Positions 43,731 through 56,109 of a DNA stretch of 64,000 nt are shown piece after piece. Source of the stretch: Scortum barcoo (Eukaryota; Chordata; Actinopteri; Centrarchiformes; Terapontidae). How positions within the stretch are numbered: position 1 is the stretch's first letter; every line of letters begins with the position of its first letter. The notes below the pieces were generated by a model. That model was not told where the DNA came from and did no database searches. It saw only the letters and a program-made list of their open reading frames with translations. A program made the position numbers and the translations under genes. The stretch spans positions 15,714,483 to 15,778,482 of the forward strand of contig CM041546.1 of NCBI GenBank assembly GCA_023238725.1, written 5' to 3'.

Positions 43731-43859
43731 AGGGGGAGACAGTGTGACGGAGAAGAGTGCGGCGGCTCAAGTAGATTGGAGCTGGGATCCATCCAAAAAA
43801 CTTCAGACAAGTTTTGATGAGATGAGACTGATCGGACCCACTGCTGAGAGACCCTGTTT

Positions 43860-44352
43860 CACTTTCTTTCCCTCTCTCTCTCTCTCTTTGTGTGTGTGTG
43901 TGTGTTTCACAGGGGAGGATGGATGAACTCTTCCCAATAGACGGATCACACCTCTATCTATTCACACACACAATTCTCTATTACCTAACTTTCACAGCTC
44001 TTTCCTATTCTCCCCTCCCTTAACCCCTGTATCTTGTCAGTGTTTTTGCCCATTATTTGTGTCCCCTCTCTTTCTCCTCCATCTAGCTCCCTATCTTATT
44101 CCACTTCGCTCTCTATATTCGCCCATTCCCCCATTCTCTGGCCTCTAACTCTCCCATGCGGATAAGCAAACCAGCATGGAGACATCTGTATATCCATCTA
44201 TCTATCTCTCCTTTCCTCTTGCCCTCCTCCTTTTCCCCTTCTCCCTTCTTCTCCCTCTTTTCCTTGTGAGCAGAGGGGAAGCTCGCTGCCAGTTTCAGTC
44301 TGCCAAAGGGTTTATTTAAATTAGAAACGCTTCAATCTCCTCACTCCCCCTC

Positions 44353-44393
<41 letters not shown>

Positions 44394-44480
44394 CCTGTCT
44401 TTCTCTCTCTCCCTCATTCACTTTTCTTACCCCTTTCTCTCAGCTAAGGGTGACTTCCACCTTTCTTTCTTTCTTGCCAG
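43860..44480. repeat. Polypyrimidine region with (CT)n core
   Basis: The + strand is dominated by C and T, with an uninterrupted CT run at about 44360-44391 and a GT run at 43888-43905. It forms a strand-asymmetric tract opposite in sense to the one at 38.2 kb. Confidence 0.85.
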
Positions 44481-45099
44481 CAGCCTCTGGGGTCCCGTCA
44501 ATGCCAGACAACTTTGTTTTGTAGATGGAAGTGGTGGAAAGCGGGGTTGGTAGGAGAGAGGAAACGAGGGAGAGGAAAAGTAGCGGTGGGAGAGTGGGAG
44601 TTTGAGAGGGGTCAGGGGAGACCTGTTAGTCAGTGTACTTTAGTTCCTTCTCCCTCTCACGGCTCATTCCACCCAGATTAGGACCTGTAAATGGCTTTAG
44701 GGTACCTCACCTGGCTTTGGATTTCCCTATCTCACAGGAATACATCAAACTATTACCTTTTACTCTCTCATTATCACACCCTGACATCTATCTTACCCTG
44801 AAAGGTCTCTCCCCTCCCGCTTTTGTTTATTTTGCATCGTTTCTTTTCCATTCTCTCAGCGCGTTTGTCCCCCAGTTATGACCACACATCTCCTCCGCTG
44901 TGAAGGGTTGGTCATCACACCTAATCATCTCTTCTGTTAACAGTGACCCTCTCCCTGATAATCCTTCTATCCTCCCTTCTCCTGCTCTAATCCCCCCGCA
45001 TATCCAACCCCTCCTCCTTATCCATTAACACACAATTATTTTGGAAGGGGGGGCGACATGGGCGAGGGGGAGGAAACGAGGTGTGGAGAACACAGAGAG

Positions 45100-45610
45100 A
45101 CTGTCTCTCTAATGGCTGAGTGACACCAGACGAGCTCATAGATCATGGAGATTATTAATACCACTGTTAAACACCCCGTTCAAGGGCTGCCACCATCCAC
45201 ACATGCAGACACACGCGCGACCAAAATGTGCGCACACACATCCAGCCCCCGCCCCCTTTTCCCATCATAACTCATGCGCAGCACACGTCTTCATATGAGC
45301 TGTCATTCATGCTTGGTGAATCGGCATCAATTTCATTTGAGTCATTTAAACAATGCTGGGTGCTCATTACAGCATGAGGTTGAGGGGTAGAATCAGATTT
45401 ACAATTACAACTCTCATTGGCGGTGTAGGCTATTATTCACCAGGTCGTTTCCTTATGACTCGCCTCCTGCAATATTTCTAATGACGGTAATTCCAGGTTT
45501 GATCTGATTATCGTGCATACAGTGAGGTGAGAGATTCCCTGTGACTTGCCGGTAATGACCAGGGAAATGTGGCCTTTATACAGCAGTGGGGGCCCATTGA
45601 GGGAGAGGAG
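45100..45610. promoter_or_regulatory. Candidate conserved non-coding element D
   Basis: Two complex patches (45110-45185 and 45285-45610) contain GATTATTAATACC, TCATTTAAACAATG, CTTATGACTCG and CTAATGACGGTAATTCC. A GT-rich microsatellite follows at 45629-45703. No gene is visible. Confidence 0.35.
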
Positions 45611-45628
45611 ATTGAAAGGCAAGCAGGG

Positions 45629-45703
45629 AGGGTGTGTTTGTGTGTGTGCTTGTGCTTGTGCGTGCGAGTTTGAGTGCGTGCGTGTGTGTGTGTGTGTGTG
45701 TGA
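45629..45703. repeat. GT-rich imperfect microsatellite
   Basis: GT units interrupted by GC and GA steps. The tract gives long spurious open frames in several phases. Confidence 0.9.
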
Positions 45704-46739
45704 GCACACACGTGACCTGTCCGTTTAACCGTTGGGGTTCTGGGGAGATGGCAGGGGGAGCCAGGCGTTCCTCGGAGACCAGGGTCTGGGGAAATCACAC
45801 TCTCACTTTCACCAAACAACCTGGAGGCTGCATGGCAGCTGGCAGCAGCCAACACACACACTCCCACTCCTCATATCCTTTATATGCAAAGAGACTCCTA
45901 AACACACTGGATCTGTGATGTATGGCCTGTATAGAAATTCTAAATTCAGTGAGAATCACACATCCAGCTCCTATAGCGAAAAACAGCCACGATCTGTTAG
46001 CAAAATACGTTAGAGAAAGAACTCTTAAAACAACTCAGCATTTCATCCATTATTTATAATATTTATTTAGTTTTGTAGAGCACTTGAACTACTTTAACTA
46101 CATCCCTAACTTACCGAATTTGAAGGTTACTCTTGCAGGAAGTGGCCAATGAGAAAAAGGGAGCTGTAGTCCAAGCAGAGGGTGTAAAAGCTTACTTTAG
46201 TGTTCTACTGCTCCATTAGCTGCTCTCAGGTCTCCCTGTAAGCTCTGCTAGTGCCAGCTCATTGATTCCTTAACTAATCACTCTAATTAAAATGCCTTTT
46301 ATTCATTCAATGGTTTACATGGCAGCCTACCGCTTGCATTTAAGGATCAATTTCCACACAAATATACAGAAATTTCTGTCAACAATTTCAGCGGATTGCC
46401 TGCTGGTTTTGCCAGAAATTTGTACAAAAAAGTTTCAACAACTTTCAGCTTTAATTAAGCAACATGATACTGGTTTGAGCAAGTTCAAAATAGCTACAAT
46501 ACATGCAGTGTAAGGAGCTACCAGGCTGACTGCTCCTTACAATACTTTGTCACCTGAGGAAATTGGTTTCCTGTTATCTTGCATGTTATAAATCGGTCTC
46601 TTTGTCTATGAATGATTCATGCAGAAAAAATTTACACCCTCATTATTTGGAGAAATTAGAATGGTGTAGTCATTAAATAATTAAAAAAAAAATACTGCCA
46701 AAGAAATATACGTTGTCTCAGGCTGTCCCATTTTGATGG

Positions 46740-47010
46740 ATGTCTGTTTATGACTCGTTCCGCCTAGAAATTCCTACAACATTTCTTTCCTGATAATATA
46801 TCAATTTATCAGCAGAGATTTTTATGTTAATTTCCTTCCTCCCCCTCCTCCTAAAATAAAGTATCTTACTCCCAAACGATCTCGAACTAATTAAGCAAGC
46901 GTTAATTAAAAATGCGGGAGAGGACAAACGCGGTGGAATTGTTATGGAAACGTTGAAGTTAATCAAGCTTTCAAATTATTGATAACATCCTTAGAACAGT
47001 GATCGATCGG
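46740..47010. promoter_or_regulatory. Candidate conserved non-coding element E
   Basis: Dense TAAT/ATTA cores (ATCAATTTATCAG, TTATGTTAATTTCC, ACTAATTAAGC, GCGTTAATTAAAAATG, GAAGTTAATCAAGC) lie in otherwise complex sequence, as in homeodomain-bound enhancers. The sequence does not code. Confidence 0.4.
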
Positions 47011-47359
47011 GAAGACATTAAGTGGCAAAATAAAGCAGCCGCATTCAGATTTGATGGGGCGGTGTGTGTGTGTGTGCGCAAAGCAATGTGCAAAAACAAT
47101 TAGGTCCATAATACATAATATTAGTCCGCGTGACAAATAGGATATCTTTTGTGTCAGTCCAAAGTTGCTTGGGATGCACGTGCGCGTATGTGGCGCGTGC
47201 GTTAATCCGGGGGGGGGGCTCTTCATCACACAAACATCATTAATCAAATGTGTGCGTTCAGATTGCATTGTGAACTCCAAGAGACCGAGATATTGACGTC
47301 TGTTGATATGAATATTTCCCCTCTTTGCGGGGCTTTGCTCTCATTTTAAAAGCAGCCTG

Positions 47360-47396
47360 CCCCCCCCCCCACACACACACACACACACACACACAC
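47360..47396. repeat. Poly(C) and (CA)n tract
   Basis: About eleven C residues run straight into about 13 CA units. Confidence 0.95.
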
Positions 47397-47479
47397 TCCC
47401 CACGCGTGTTTACATGTTTCCCCCCACCTGCATGCATGTCTGTTTACGCCGGTGTCAGAGCCTGTGTGGCATGTACTTA

Positions 47480-47740
47480 CAAGGCGCTTCATCATCCCAC
47501 CAGCGATAGGAGCAATTCACCCATAAAGTGGGTCTTTCGCCCATAAATAATATTCAAGTCGCTCTATTGTTAAGTGAAAAGTTGACTGGTGTTTGATTTT
47601 TTTTCTTTTTTTTTTCCTTCTTCTTCTTTTCCGCGGCGACCTCGGGTTAGGACTCATACATCACGGGATGACAGCTATAGAAAGGCCCTAAATTAGCAAC
47701 TAAATCGAATATTGATCAGCTATGTGCGGCCCTGCGAGTC
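47480..47740. promoter_or_regulatory. Candidate conserved non-coding element F with paired CCATAAA sites
   Basis: Two near-identical words, CACCCATAAAG and CGCCCATAAAT (about 47518 and 47539), fit Cdx or posterior Hox binding sites (TTTATGG). They are followed by CTAAATTAGCAAC and GAATATTGATCAGC. The block is interrupted by a T-rich run at 47598-47630. Confidence 0.35.
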
Positions 47741-47759
47741 GCGCCTCCTTGCCGTTTTT

Positions 47760-47909
47760 TTCCAGAGAGAGAGAGAGAGAGAGGTGAGAGAGAGGTGGGG
47801 GTGTTTGGGGAGGTGGTGGGGTGAAAACGAGAGATAGAGGGTGGGGGGCGGTGAGGATGGGGGCGGTGAAAGGTGCTTCTCTCTTTCTCTCTCTGTTTGA
47901 GTTTAAGTG

Positions 47910-47948
<39 letters not shown>

Positions 47949-47950
47949 TG
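47760..47950. repeat. (GA)n and (GT)n microsatellites
   Basis: A GA run at 47764-47783, a G-rich purine stretch to about 47870 and a GT run at about 47914-47946 lie close together. Confidence 0.9.
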
Positions 47951-48229
47951 TCCGTTGCTTTGGACTCCGAGTTCAAAGCGTCTGTCTCAAAACTGGATGT
48001 TTATTTGTATTTATGCAGCTTTTTTGCGCGTTCATAAGCAAACGAAGCATCGATATGACACTAATCCGCGCACGTCTCGTGGACTCCAGGTTTGTTCATT
48101 TTATCCATCTGTAGGTGACACCCCCTCATCTGTGCCCCCCCCCCCTCTCCAGCAGGCCAAGCACCGCTCCTTATTGTTTACATAAAGTTCAAATAAAGTC
48201 CCTCATTACACACTCGCCTATTGGCTCCT

Positions 48230-48620
48230 GTTTATGGATCATTGACTGTGTTGGCGCTGTTGCTTCGACTTCCTCCTCATCCCCGGTGCGAGCACGAGCA
48301 GGGGGGTCGGCGGCGCGCACAGGCAGCAGGGGGGCGCGTGTGATGAAACGATCAAGAGGTCTCTCTCTCTCTCTCTCTCTCTCTCAGGAAGTGTTGTGTG
48401 TCCGGGGCAGCGTTGAACCAGACCCAAGACCGGCGTGGGGGTGTGCGGGGTGAGAGTGGGCGGCCAAGGTTGCGTCGGGTCAGTGAGATTAGCCCCGGCG
48501 AGCTCTCTAACAAAGGGGCCAGATCGTCAAGTGACGCTGAGTCCGGATCAAAGTATCGGGTGTAGGACAAGCTGGGCGTAAGACAGGGATGAGCTGCGGA
48601 TTACAGCGGGCTAATTGGAA
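48230..48620. promoter_or_regulatory. CpG-rich block without a recognised gene
   Basis: GC- and CpG-rich sequence (CGGCGGCGCGCAC, GGGGGCGCGTG, CCCCGGCGAGC) surrounds a CT run at 48360-48386. It is by far the most CpG-dense segment of the desert and could be a CpG-island promoter for an unannotated transcript or a Polycomb-type element. No donor or open frame was convincing. Confidence 0.3.
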
Positions 48621-50700
48621 AGGATGCTTTCACTCCATTAATGGATGCTCAAATATAAGACCAGGGTTCTGTAGCTGGTGTTGTTTTCTCGTTTTTTTTT
48701 TTTTTGTTTTTTTTTTTTGTTTGTTTGTTTTGAATTTAATTATACAATGCTTTTAGAGGTACCTGGTAAAGTACAAATACAAAAAAATATAATCAACAAA
48801 ATGAAAACATTACAAGTAGAAATACTCATGAGCAGTGCCCTCTTTCAGATTGTTATTTTGTTAGTAATCAACTCTTGTAATTATTATATTTTATGACTGA
48901 AACTTTAACATATGTGAAACATTTAATGTTTTAGCTGCTGGTGGGGGAGATCACTTTAGTTACTTTATATATACTGATGGATGGATTAATTTGTAACTAA
49001 TCATATTTTAAGATAATATAGTATGTTTGAAAATTATTAATTCCCAAAGTAATTTGTAGCCACACCTGTCAAAATAGATAATAATAGGAAAGGGAAAAGG
49101 GAATATGAAAATACACATACATATCATACCTGAGAAAAGGCACTTAGTTACTTCCAAAACACTGTTAGTAGGTAAAAAAAAAAAAGACAGCTGGAGGTCA
49201 AAACATTTCTTACACGGTCTCTTGCAATATACTGGTATTTCGGGTCCCCTTCCTTTTTCCGACCTTTTAATCATAGCCACAGGTTTCATTTGCATCACAC
49301 ACATTTATAAAATCATCACAAGCTTGAATGTGGCCTACATTAAGTCCCTGTCTGACACAACCTCAAGTGTGTTGTGTAGTTTTTTGGCTTCGCTGTCCAA
49401 GGTGCTGAAACCACACTGATTCAGATGGGCCATGTTCATACACTACCCTATCAACACCCATCCTTAACCGAGGAGCAGACCAAAACACATCATCCTGCCG
49501 AGGTCACTGGTGACCAGGTCATTCGGGCTCTTCAAGCTTTGTCATATGAACAACCCGCAAACAAGCACTTATTCCCTGTCAGCTAGTCTCAGTCTGTGAC
49601 TTCAGCTCATAATCAAGAAATCAGCATAAATGGCTATGGTACTGTTTCATCGTGAGAACGTGCAGTGAGTAAATAATGAACTTAAGCTACTTTAACTGCT
49701 GCTAAGGAGCTCCACTGTTTGACAGTGTAATTATATTGAACTATTATTAAGTGTCCTAATTGAGCAGGAAGAGAGCTACAGAGAAAGAGGCAGGCGAAGT
49801 TAAGTTTGTCGGAGAGGCATCGCGCGCCCCTCCCTCCTTCACACGCCTCTCGGGCTACTCGCAGCTCCTCAGAAGTCTGCTCGAGGACATTCCGGGAACC
49901 ATCTGTTTCCGACAGAGCACCGAGCACGGGGCATGCAGGAAGTGAGGCTCACAAATTTGCGCGGAAAAGTGGTTGTCTGCCAATGCGCTTGTTGTGAAAT
50001 ATCGCTCTCCCCCGCCCTCTGCTTGAATTCCTATCTGTCGTGTTGTACACCTAACAGGAGAAATGAAGTGTTACAGAGCACAATGAAACACTCATGTCAT
50101 AACTCTGTATGCAGATTAGTGTGCTTTGTTAAGATATGGATGGGGGGACAAATCAAAGGAAAAAGCTGGATAAATGAGTTAGAAAATGTAACAGATGCAG
50201 ATGCTTATATAGGTGAGAATCATTTTGCTGGCATAATTTAGGTCCACTTGTCTCAAAAAGAAGGGTCACTGCAAATTAATACAAAGTTGCTCTGAGTGAT
50301 CACCTTTATCCTGTGATGAAACATTTCTATCCTGATGGGAGTTTGATGAAAATGATGTGAATCATATGCTATGACCTTCACAGTCACCACACCTAGACGT
50401 ATTAGACAGTATGCTCCGCCACCATCAAAACAGCAAATGAAGGGATATCTTTTGGGAGAATGGTGTTCATCCCTCCAGTAGAGTTCAGAGACATGGAGAA
50501 TTGAAGAGTCAGTGCAAAGGAGCACTGGAGCTCTGGTGGTACTTTGTGGCCCAGCACCTTACTAAGACACTTTATGTTGGTTTTATTTAGTTTTTTCCTT
50601 TCATTTGTCCACATATCATAGATGAAGAGTCCTGGAAACTGGTTGTTGTAGGGTTACCTGTTCACATACCAATCCACAATTAATGGCAAACACATGGCAA
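48621..50700. other. Mixed desert sequence
   Basis: The block begins with a short homeodomain-type patch (GGGCTAATTGG, CCATTAATGG, about 48608-48645), then a T-rich run at 48690-48730 and AT-rich filler. A CpG-containing patch lies at 49795-49975. No gene seen. Confidence 0.45.
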
Positions 50701-50703
50701 ACA

Positions 50704-50704
<1 letters not shown>

Positions 50705-50744
<40 letters not shown>
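50705..50744. repeat. Compound (GT)n(GA)n microsatellite
   Basis: About 12 GT units pass directly into about 8 GA units. Confidence 0.95.
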
Positions 50745-50746
<2 letters not shown>

Positions 50747-52230
50747 GGGAATGAAGAGAATTAGTGTCAAAGTAAATTGCTTGCAGAGAGACAAACCAAT
50801 CTCCACCTCTGCTGCAAATGCCCAGGGCACTTCATCAAAGACTGTGATACTGTAATGTGGAGAGGATATGATCTTTCCATCATTCTACTCCATCAGTTCT
50901 GGCTGTAATCTAATTTAGATCAGATAAAATTCCTTCTAGTGGCCTGTTCCTAATTTTATTTTAAACAAATGAATTTCAGAAACACCTTTATTAAGTACCG
51001 CGTGTCTACACATACAACAAGTTTGACTCCAGGTTTAAGATGTACTTAAACAGAAATATATATATGTACAGCCCAAAATAAGAACAGCAAAGACCAAAGA
51101 TATTTAAATATAAACATAGAGCTATTACATACATAGAAGTAGTCAAAAAACAGTGACAAACAATTTATAATGTCTAGATACAAGTGAAATGTTTCTGGAA
51201 GTTGTAAAAAATATGAATAGCACAAAGAACTAAATACTGAATGTATACACATGCAGAATGAATTAGGGGGAAAATGTCAAGCACCATGGTTAAAAGAGTT
51301 TTGCCATCAGCAGGGTGATACTGTTGGTAGATTTGGGGCCAATCCAGAAATATGATGAGCTCCACTTGCTGCCATTTTGGGGGGGGGTGTGTTTTCTCCT
51401 ACGCCTGCAAAGGTGAGAGTATAGGGCCCTCAGATACATCACCTGAGACCAAAGGAACCTGCAGACACTTCACAGTGAGTGGAAAGTGTTAACAGGATCA
51501 TAGCCTGAGGCCGAGGGAAGAGGTCTCTATTCATCTGTGAACAGGACATCATCTTTCTCGGTTTTCCCTCTCACATTCGCTCGGTGTTAATTCCCACTTG
51601 TAACGGAGGCAAGCCATGCTAAATGTATCTGTAAAATGCACACACAGAGTACTCCTTTTATTTATTTTGGCATTGTAGAAAGACCAGCATTTAACAGAGC
51701 ACAATGGGAAAAAAATCATGAATATCATTAATATGCAAACAAAAGCTTGGTAAATAATTGTAACAATTAACTTTTAAATAACTTGATTTCAAGTACAAAC
51801 ACTGCTACAAGAGTGCACCATGTTAGACACCATGCCAGTCAGCAGCAGTGTTCAGGTAATAAAACAGGTCTGGCAATTAGCACTTTGATCTGTGAGTTTT
51901 CAAAGTAACATGAGGCAACTAACAGCTCAAATGAAGATGAGTTATTTTTGAATAATTGCAGGTCTGTCTGTCAGCAAGACTGCTACATTATTTGATTTCT
52001 TTTCAGAAAAAGTCTTGAAAATCTGGACAAAAAATATATAAAAAAAGAAATTAATCAACAAAGAAATGGCAGCCGTGAAGTAAAATGAAATGTATATGAT
52101 TGACATAAACAATTTATACAGCTTTTTACAAATACTACTAGGCAACGGATTATAACCTTGTTACTGTCTTTGTCTCTGACGATGAAGTGTTTTTTCTAAC
52201 CCCTGTATTTGTTCACAAGTATTATGTACG
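50745..52230. other. AT-rich desert, no gene seen
   Basis: AT-rich with small tandem words such as ATATATAT near 51056-51064. No coding frame with a domain and no recognisable repeat. Confidence 0.5.
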
Positions 52231-52234
52231 TTTC

Positions 52235-52390
52235 TCTCTGCCATATTGCAGAGGCTCGGAGAAGAATGTTATCACATTTGGAGAGTGATATTGATTAATG
52301 AGAACCTTTTTGTCACACGCCGAGGCCACGGGAGACTGATCACTACAGATCAAAACAAAGGAGAGAGCCAGGTAAGAGCAAACAAGGAGG
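52235..52390. promoter_or_regulatory. Candidate conserved non-coding element G
   Basis: The words GATATTGATTAATGAG and GATCAAAACAAAGG give a homeodomain core and an overlapping TCF/SOX-type site in about 150 complex bases. A polypurine tract (52500-52700) follows. Confidence 0.3.
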
Positions 52391-53289
52391 AACAATAAGT
52401 ACAAGTGACAATGGTAGGCACGGTGTTGTTAGCCAGAACACGACCGGCGAGATAACGAAAAATTGGGCAAAAGAAACAAACAAAAATCTTATAAAGTAAA
52501 AGAGAAAACTACCAATGGGAAGAGAAAGATGGAAGTCGTAGGAACAGAGGGATAAAGCGGGAAAGAGGAAGGAAAAGAGGACTGAGGGATAATTGCATTA
52601 GAAAGAAGAGAGGGCCAAAAGGAAGGAAATGATTAGAGGAGAAAAGACTGATATCCGATAGACAGAAGGGGAGATGGAGGAGGGGATGGGCGGGAGAAAA
52701 GGGCTCACTTACAGCCCGCCGTTCAATACATACTGACACTCTCTCTCTGTGTCAATACACAAACACGCTGTGTGTGTGTGTGTGTGTTGGTACAGGTCTG
52801 TTAATCCTAGTCTAGCATCCTATCTCACTTGTCCAATCCGCGGTCTCGGAGGACCGTTCATGTCAATCTCACTCATTCCCCGCGTCACACTTCATCTTGA
52901 ACTTCCACGTTGCTTTCTCCAGTTTCAAGTTGCACTTATTTGTTTTTCAATTATCTACAACTACCATTAAAGGAAATTCACATATCTCTTTTGCATTTTA
53001 ACTGAAAACTTAACAGCCAAACCATCATTAGATATATTATATTTTGGTCCATCAGATGCCATCTTTGAAATATAAACCATCTTTTATCATTTATTCTCCA
53101 ATCTTCACCTCTCTTTGTTCCTCCGTCTGGCATGTCCCTTTGTGCTTTTTTCCCCCTTCACCTTGTATTTATCCTGCCTCAAAGTTATACTATCTCGCTG
53201 CATATCTCTCGTGCCTCGCCATCTATCAACTGCCTTCCCCTTCTCTCCCTCTCTCTCTCCCTCCTTCCCTCCAAGCTCCCTCTTTCCAG

Positions 53290-53410
53290 GCGGCCTACCT
53301 TTTGTCATTGACCCCTGCCCTGGGTGTCTGGGCATTGACTGGCTGTCTCCGTGTCACTGGAGCTCCCTGTCAATACTTACCAGGTTTGGCCACCCTCTGC
53401 TCTGTGGTCA
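53290..53410. promoter_or_regulatory. Candidate element between pyrimidine and purine tracts
   Basis: Complex sequence is sandwiched between a CT-rich tract (53215-53290) and a GA-rich tract (53415-53530). The two tracts are near mirror images in composition and could pair across the element. No coding evidence. Confidence 0.25.
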
Positions 53411-53539
53411 GAGAGTGGGGGAGAGAGGGAGATACACGAGATGCTCCACAGCACCGGGAGATAAAATAAAAATGAATGAGAGGGAGAGTAAAACAAAGAG
53501 GGATGGAGAAGAAAATGATGGAGGGAGGCAGTGTGTGAA

Positions 53540-55080
53540 GCAGCTGGTCAGCAACCTTATAAGGCTGTTACACTTTAGTAGAGCTTTCTTGGGTTTTGTC
53601 ATGTGAGCCTTTACACTGTATGAGCCCATGGACGGTGTAACACCACCATTAACTGCCCCAGGTATCTGCAATTCTTTACTTTTATCTGTCTGTATGTCTG
53701 CAGTTTCTTTTACTTGAATAGACTTTGTGGAAAAAAAAGACCAAAAATTAGACAGTAACTTATAAACAAATGGTTAACTTCTCACACTAAGGTCCCATCT
53801 GTATTAAAAATGTTTTAAATTATATCTCATTATTAAAGATGTATTTGATGAGTATAAATGAAAAATGATGGGAGCTGTTATTTGCTTAAAGAAATGAAAC
53901 TTCATTAAACTTTACTGTGAGATCTTGCTATCCCCCTTAACCTGTGCCTGTAAAGCATTGCTTGCTTAGTTTTCGTGTTTTTCTTTATGCAGTATATCTG
54001 TTCATTTCTTTATATATTTACATAGCCAGTGCACAGGAATCAGCATTTCTGTAAATATGCCAGTGTTAGCCAGCCACCTCTCAATCTCAGCTGCAGTCTT
54101 TTGGCAAGATGTTCTTAAAACCAATAAAATGACAAGTCAAAATCAATACAGTCACAAATACAGCATCATAAGACACTAAGGCGCCACGGCGACAGCAATA
54201 ACGTCAAAATCAGAAATTGTGTCTGGCATATGTCTGTAACAATAATAATAGCAACTTAGAAAATACTAATCAAAAGTTAACCGGTGCCTTTTGTTGATAA
54301 GGCAAACACTTCAATTGAGAATATAAAAAAAGTAAATATTACCTAAAACAGGTGAAATAAATAACAGTGCGATTAATATGTCAGGTATAAGCACTAACAT
54401 CATTGTATATTTCTATGTTCTGAAATATTCTTACATATTGTATCACTTTATTCATGATATTAACTTCAAGTGATCTGAACTGATTTACCATGTATATCCT
54501 GTTTTTATAAGGTTTATATTTTAATTAAACTATTATATGATTGTATGATTCACTGACAGAATGAATATGATATATGGTTTTTCAGAGCCCTTGAGTAACT
54601 TCACATCTTAAACCTATTTTTTAATAATAAGCACTGGTCAAGCTTATGTACCAGCAGAACATGCTTGAGCTGTGCAAAGTTTATAAAAATAATTATAAGC
54701 TGAAGGGTTTATAATAAAGTCATTTTCAAGAAACCATTGCAGAGAACAAGAAGCATCACTGTGCTGATAGCTTGATCCTTGTTCATACTTAATGACAATT
54801 ATGTATTGAACATTACCAGTATAGACTCAGGTAAACAATGATGTAGGTGTTTCAGGCTGTCAACATATACATCATTCTGTACATCCTCATCCAGAATTCA
54901 TACAGTATCATGTGTAAACTCTGTGTGAGCGTCACTCCCTATTTTAAAGTCTACTCCATCTGCAGCACGCTCGGCCTCCCATTCCCTCTTTCCCTCTTTC
55001 CTCTTTACTCTTTTCATTTCCTCTAATCTCTCACTCCCCCTTGCTCTACCTCCGTGTCACTTTGATTTCCCTATCCACTG
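53540..55080. other. AT-rich desert, no gene seen
   Basis: AT-rich throughout, with a few ATAATA-type simple words. A pyrimidine-rich stretch begins near 54970. Confidence 0.5.
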
Positions 55081-55088
55081 GCCTGTGG

Positions 55089-55680
55089 GATGTGTGTGTG
55101 TGTGTGTGTGTGTGCGTAACATGCGTGTGTGTGTAAAGAGAGAGAGAGAGAATGTGTTAGTGTGTGTGTTGTCTGTTAAGAGAGCATGACTTAATTGTGT
55201 AAAGCAGTTTCACAATCGTAAGTGAATCAGTGGATGTGTCCTTTAGCACATCAGTATATGTGGCATTGGAATTACATGGGATGTCTCATGTAATCCACGT
55301 GCCTTAGAAACACGCACACACGTTTTCTATTTTGGTTGCAGGTGTCCTAATGCATTCACTGCTTTGTTTAAACTATATTTATATGGATATCAGCATGAGG
55401 TTTTTCATGCATACGTATATGGTTGTCTAAGTATATGATCATGTATATAACTGTGTCCATGCATGCATGTGAGCATGGTGTACGTTTCATGTGCATGTCT
55501 GTGTTTGTGGATGTGTGTGTGTGTGTGCATGAGTAAATATATGTTTTTGTACTGGTGTGTATGTGTGTGTGCACAGACGCCTCTGCGTCTGGGCTCGAGC
55601 CTGGATGGGCCTGTCTATATGAGAGTAGACAGTGTGTGCGTGGAGAGCAGGGGAGTGAGAAGGACGTAGCGGCAGTTGGG
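55089..55680. repeat. GT-rich cryptic repeat region
   Basis: Several GT runs (about 55090-55114 and 55516-55530) with GA units (55137-55150) and many ATGTGTGTAT-type words. The repeat bias produces open frames without protein character. Confidence 0.75.
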
Positions 55681-55714
55681 GGGGAGAGGCAGCGCCAGGC
55701 CGAGGGGCCCCCTC

Positions 55715-55920
55715 TCGTAGACAGTTTGACTGATGACATGCATTAAACAGTTAATCTGTCTGATTGAATGTTTGCTTCCTCCAAATTGAAACATTAAACA
55801 ACAAGGCGAGAGAGAGAGGGAGGGGAGAGCCCGAAGAGGAGAGAGGGATATGGCTTCATCTATTGCCCAAATCATGCAAAGCATGAGACTGGAATATATA
55901 ATACTGTCCTGTGAGCTAGA
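55715..55920. promoter_or_regulatory. Candidate conserved non-coding element H
   Basis: The words GCATTAAACAGTTAATC and AACATTAAACAACAAGG, then CCCAAATCATGCAAAGCATG (an octamer-like ATGCAAAG at 55874), lie within complex sequence broken by one GA tract (55805-55850). A long purine tract continues to about 56100. The minus-strand open frame 55615-56181 is a product of that tract. Confidence 0.35.
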
Positions 55921-56109
55921 GAGAGGGGGAGCGAGAGGAGGAGAGAGATTGGAAGGGACAGAGAGAGGAGTGTGAATGAGAGAAAGAGAAAAGGAGTGAG
56001 CGAGAGAGATGAGAATGGAAAGGCTCTGGGTAGATGGAGGGGACGAGAGGAGAAAAGGGTTAGCGGGGGGTGAGAAAGGGATCAGTGAGATGTAGAGGAT
56101 ACAGGAGAA

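Noticed and set aside
53044..53606. 141- and 163-residue frames
   Set aside because: Created by the pyrimidine and purine tracts (PSLPLSLPPS-type and ERESKTKRDG-type composition).
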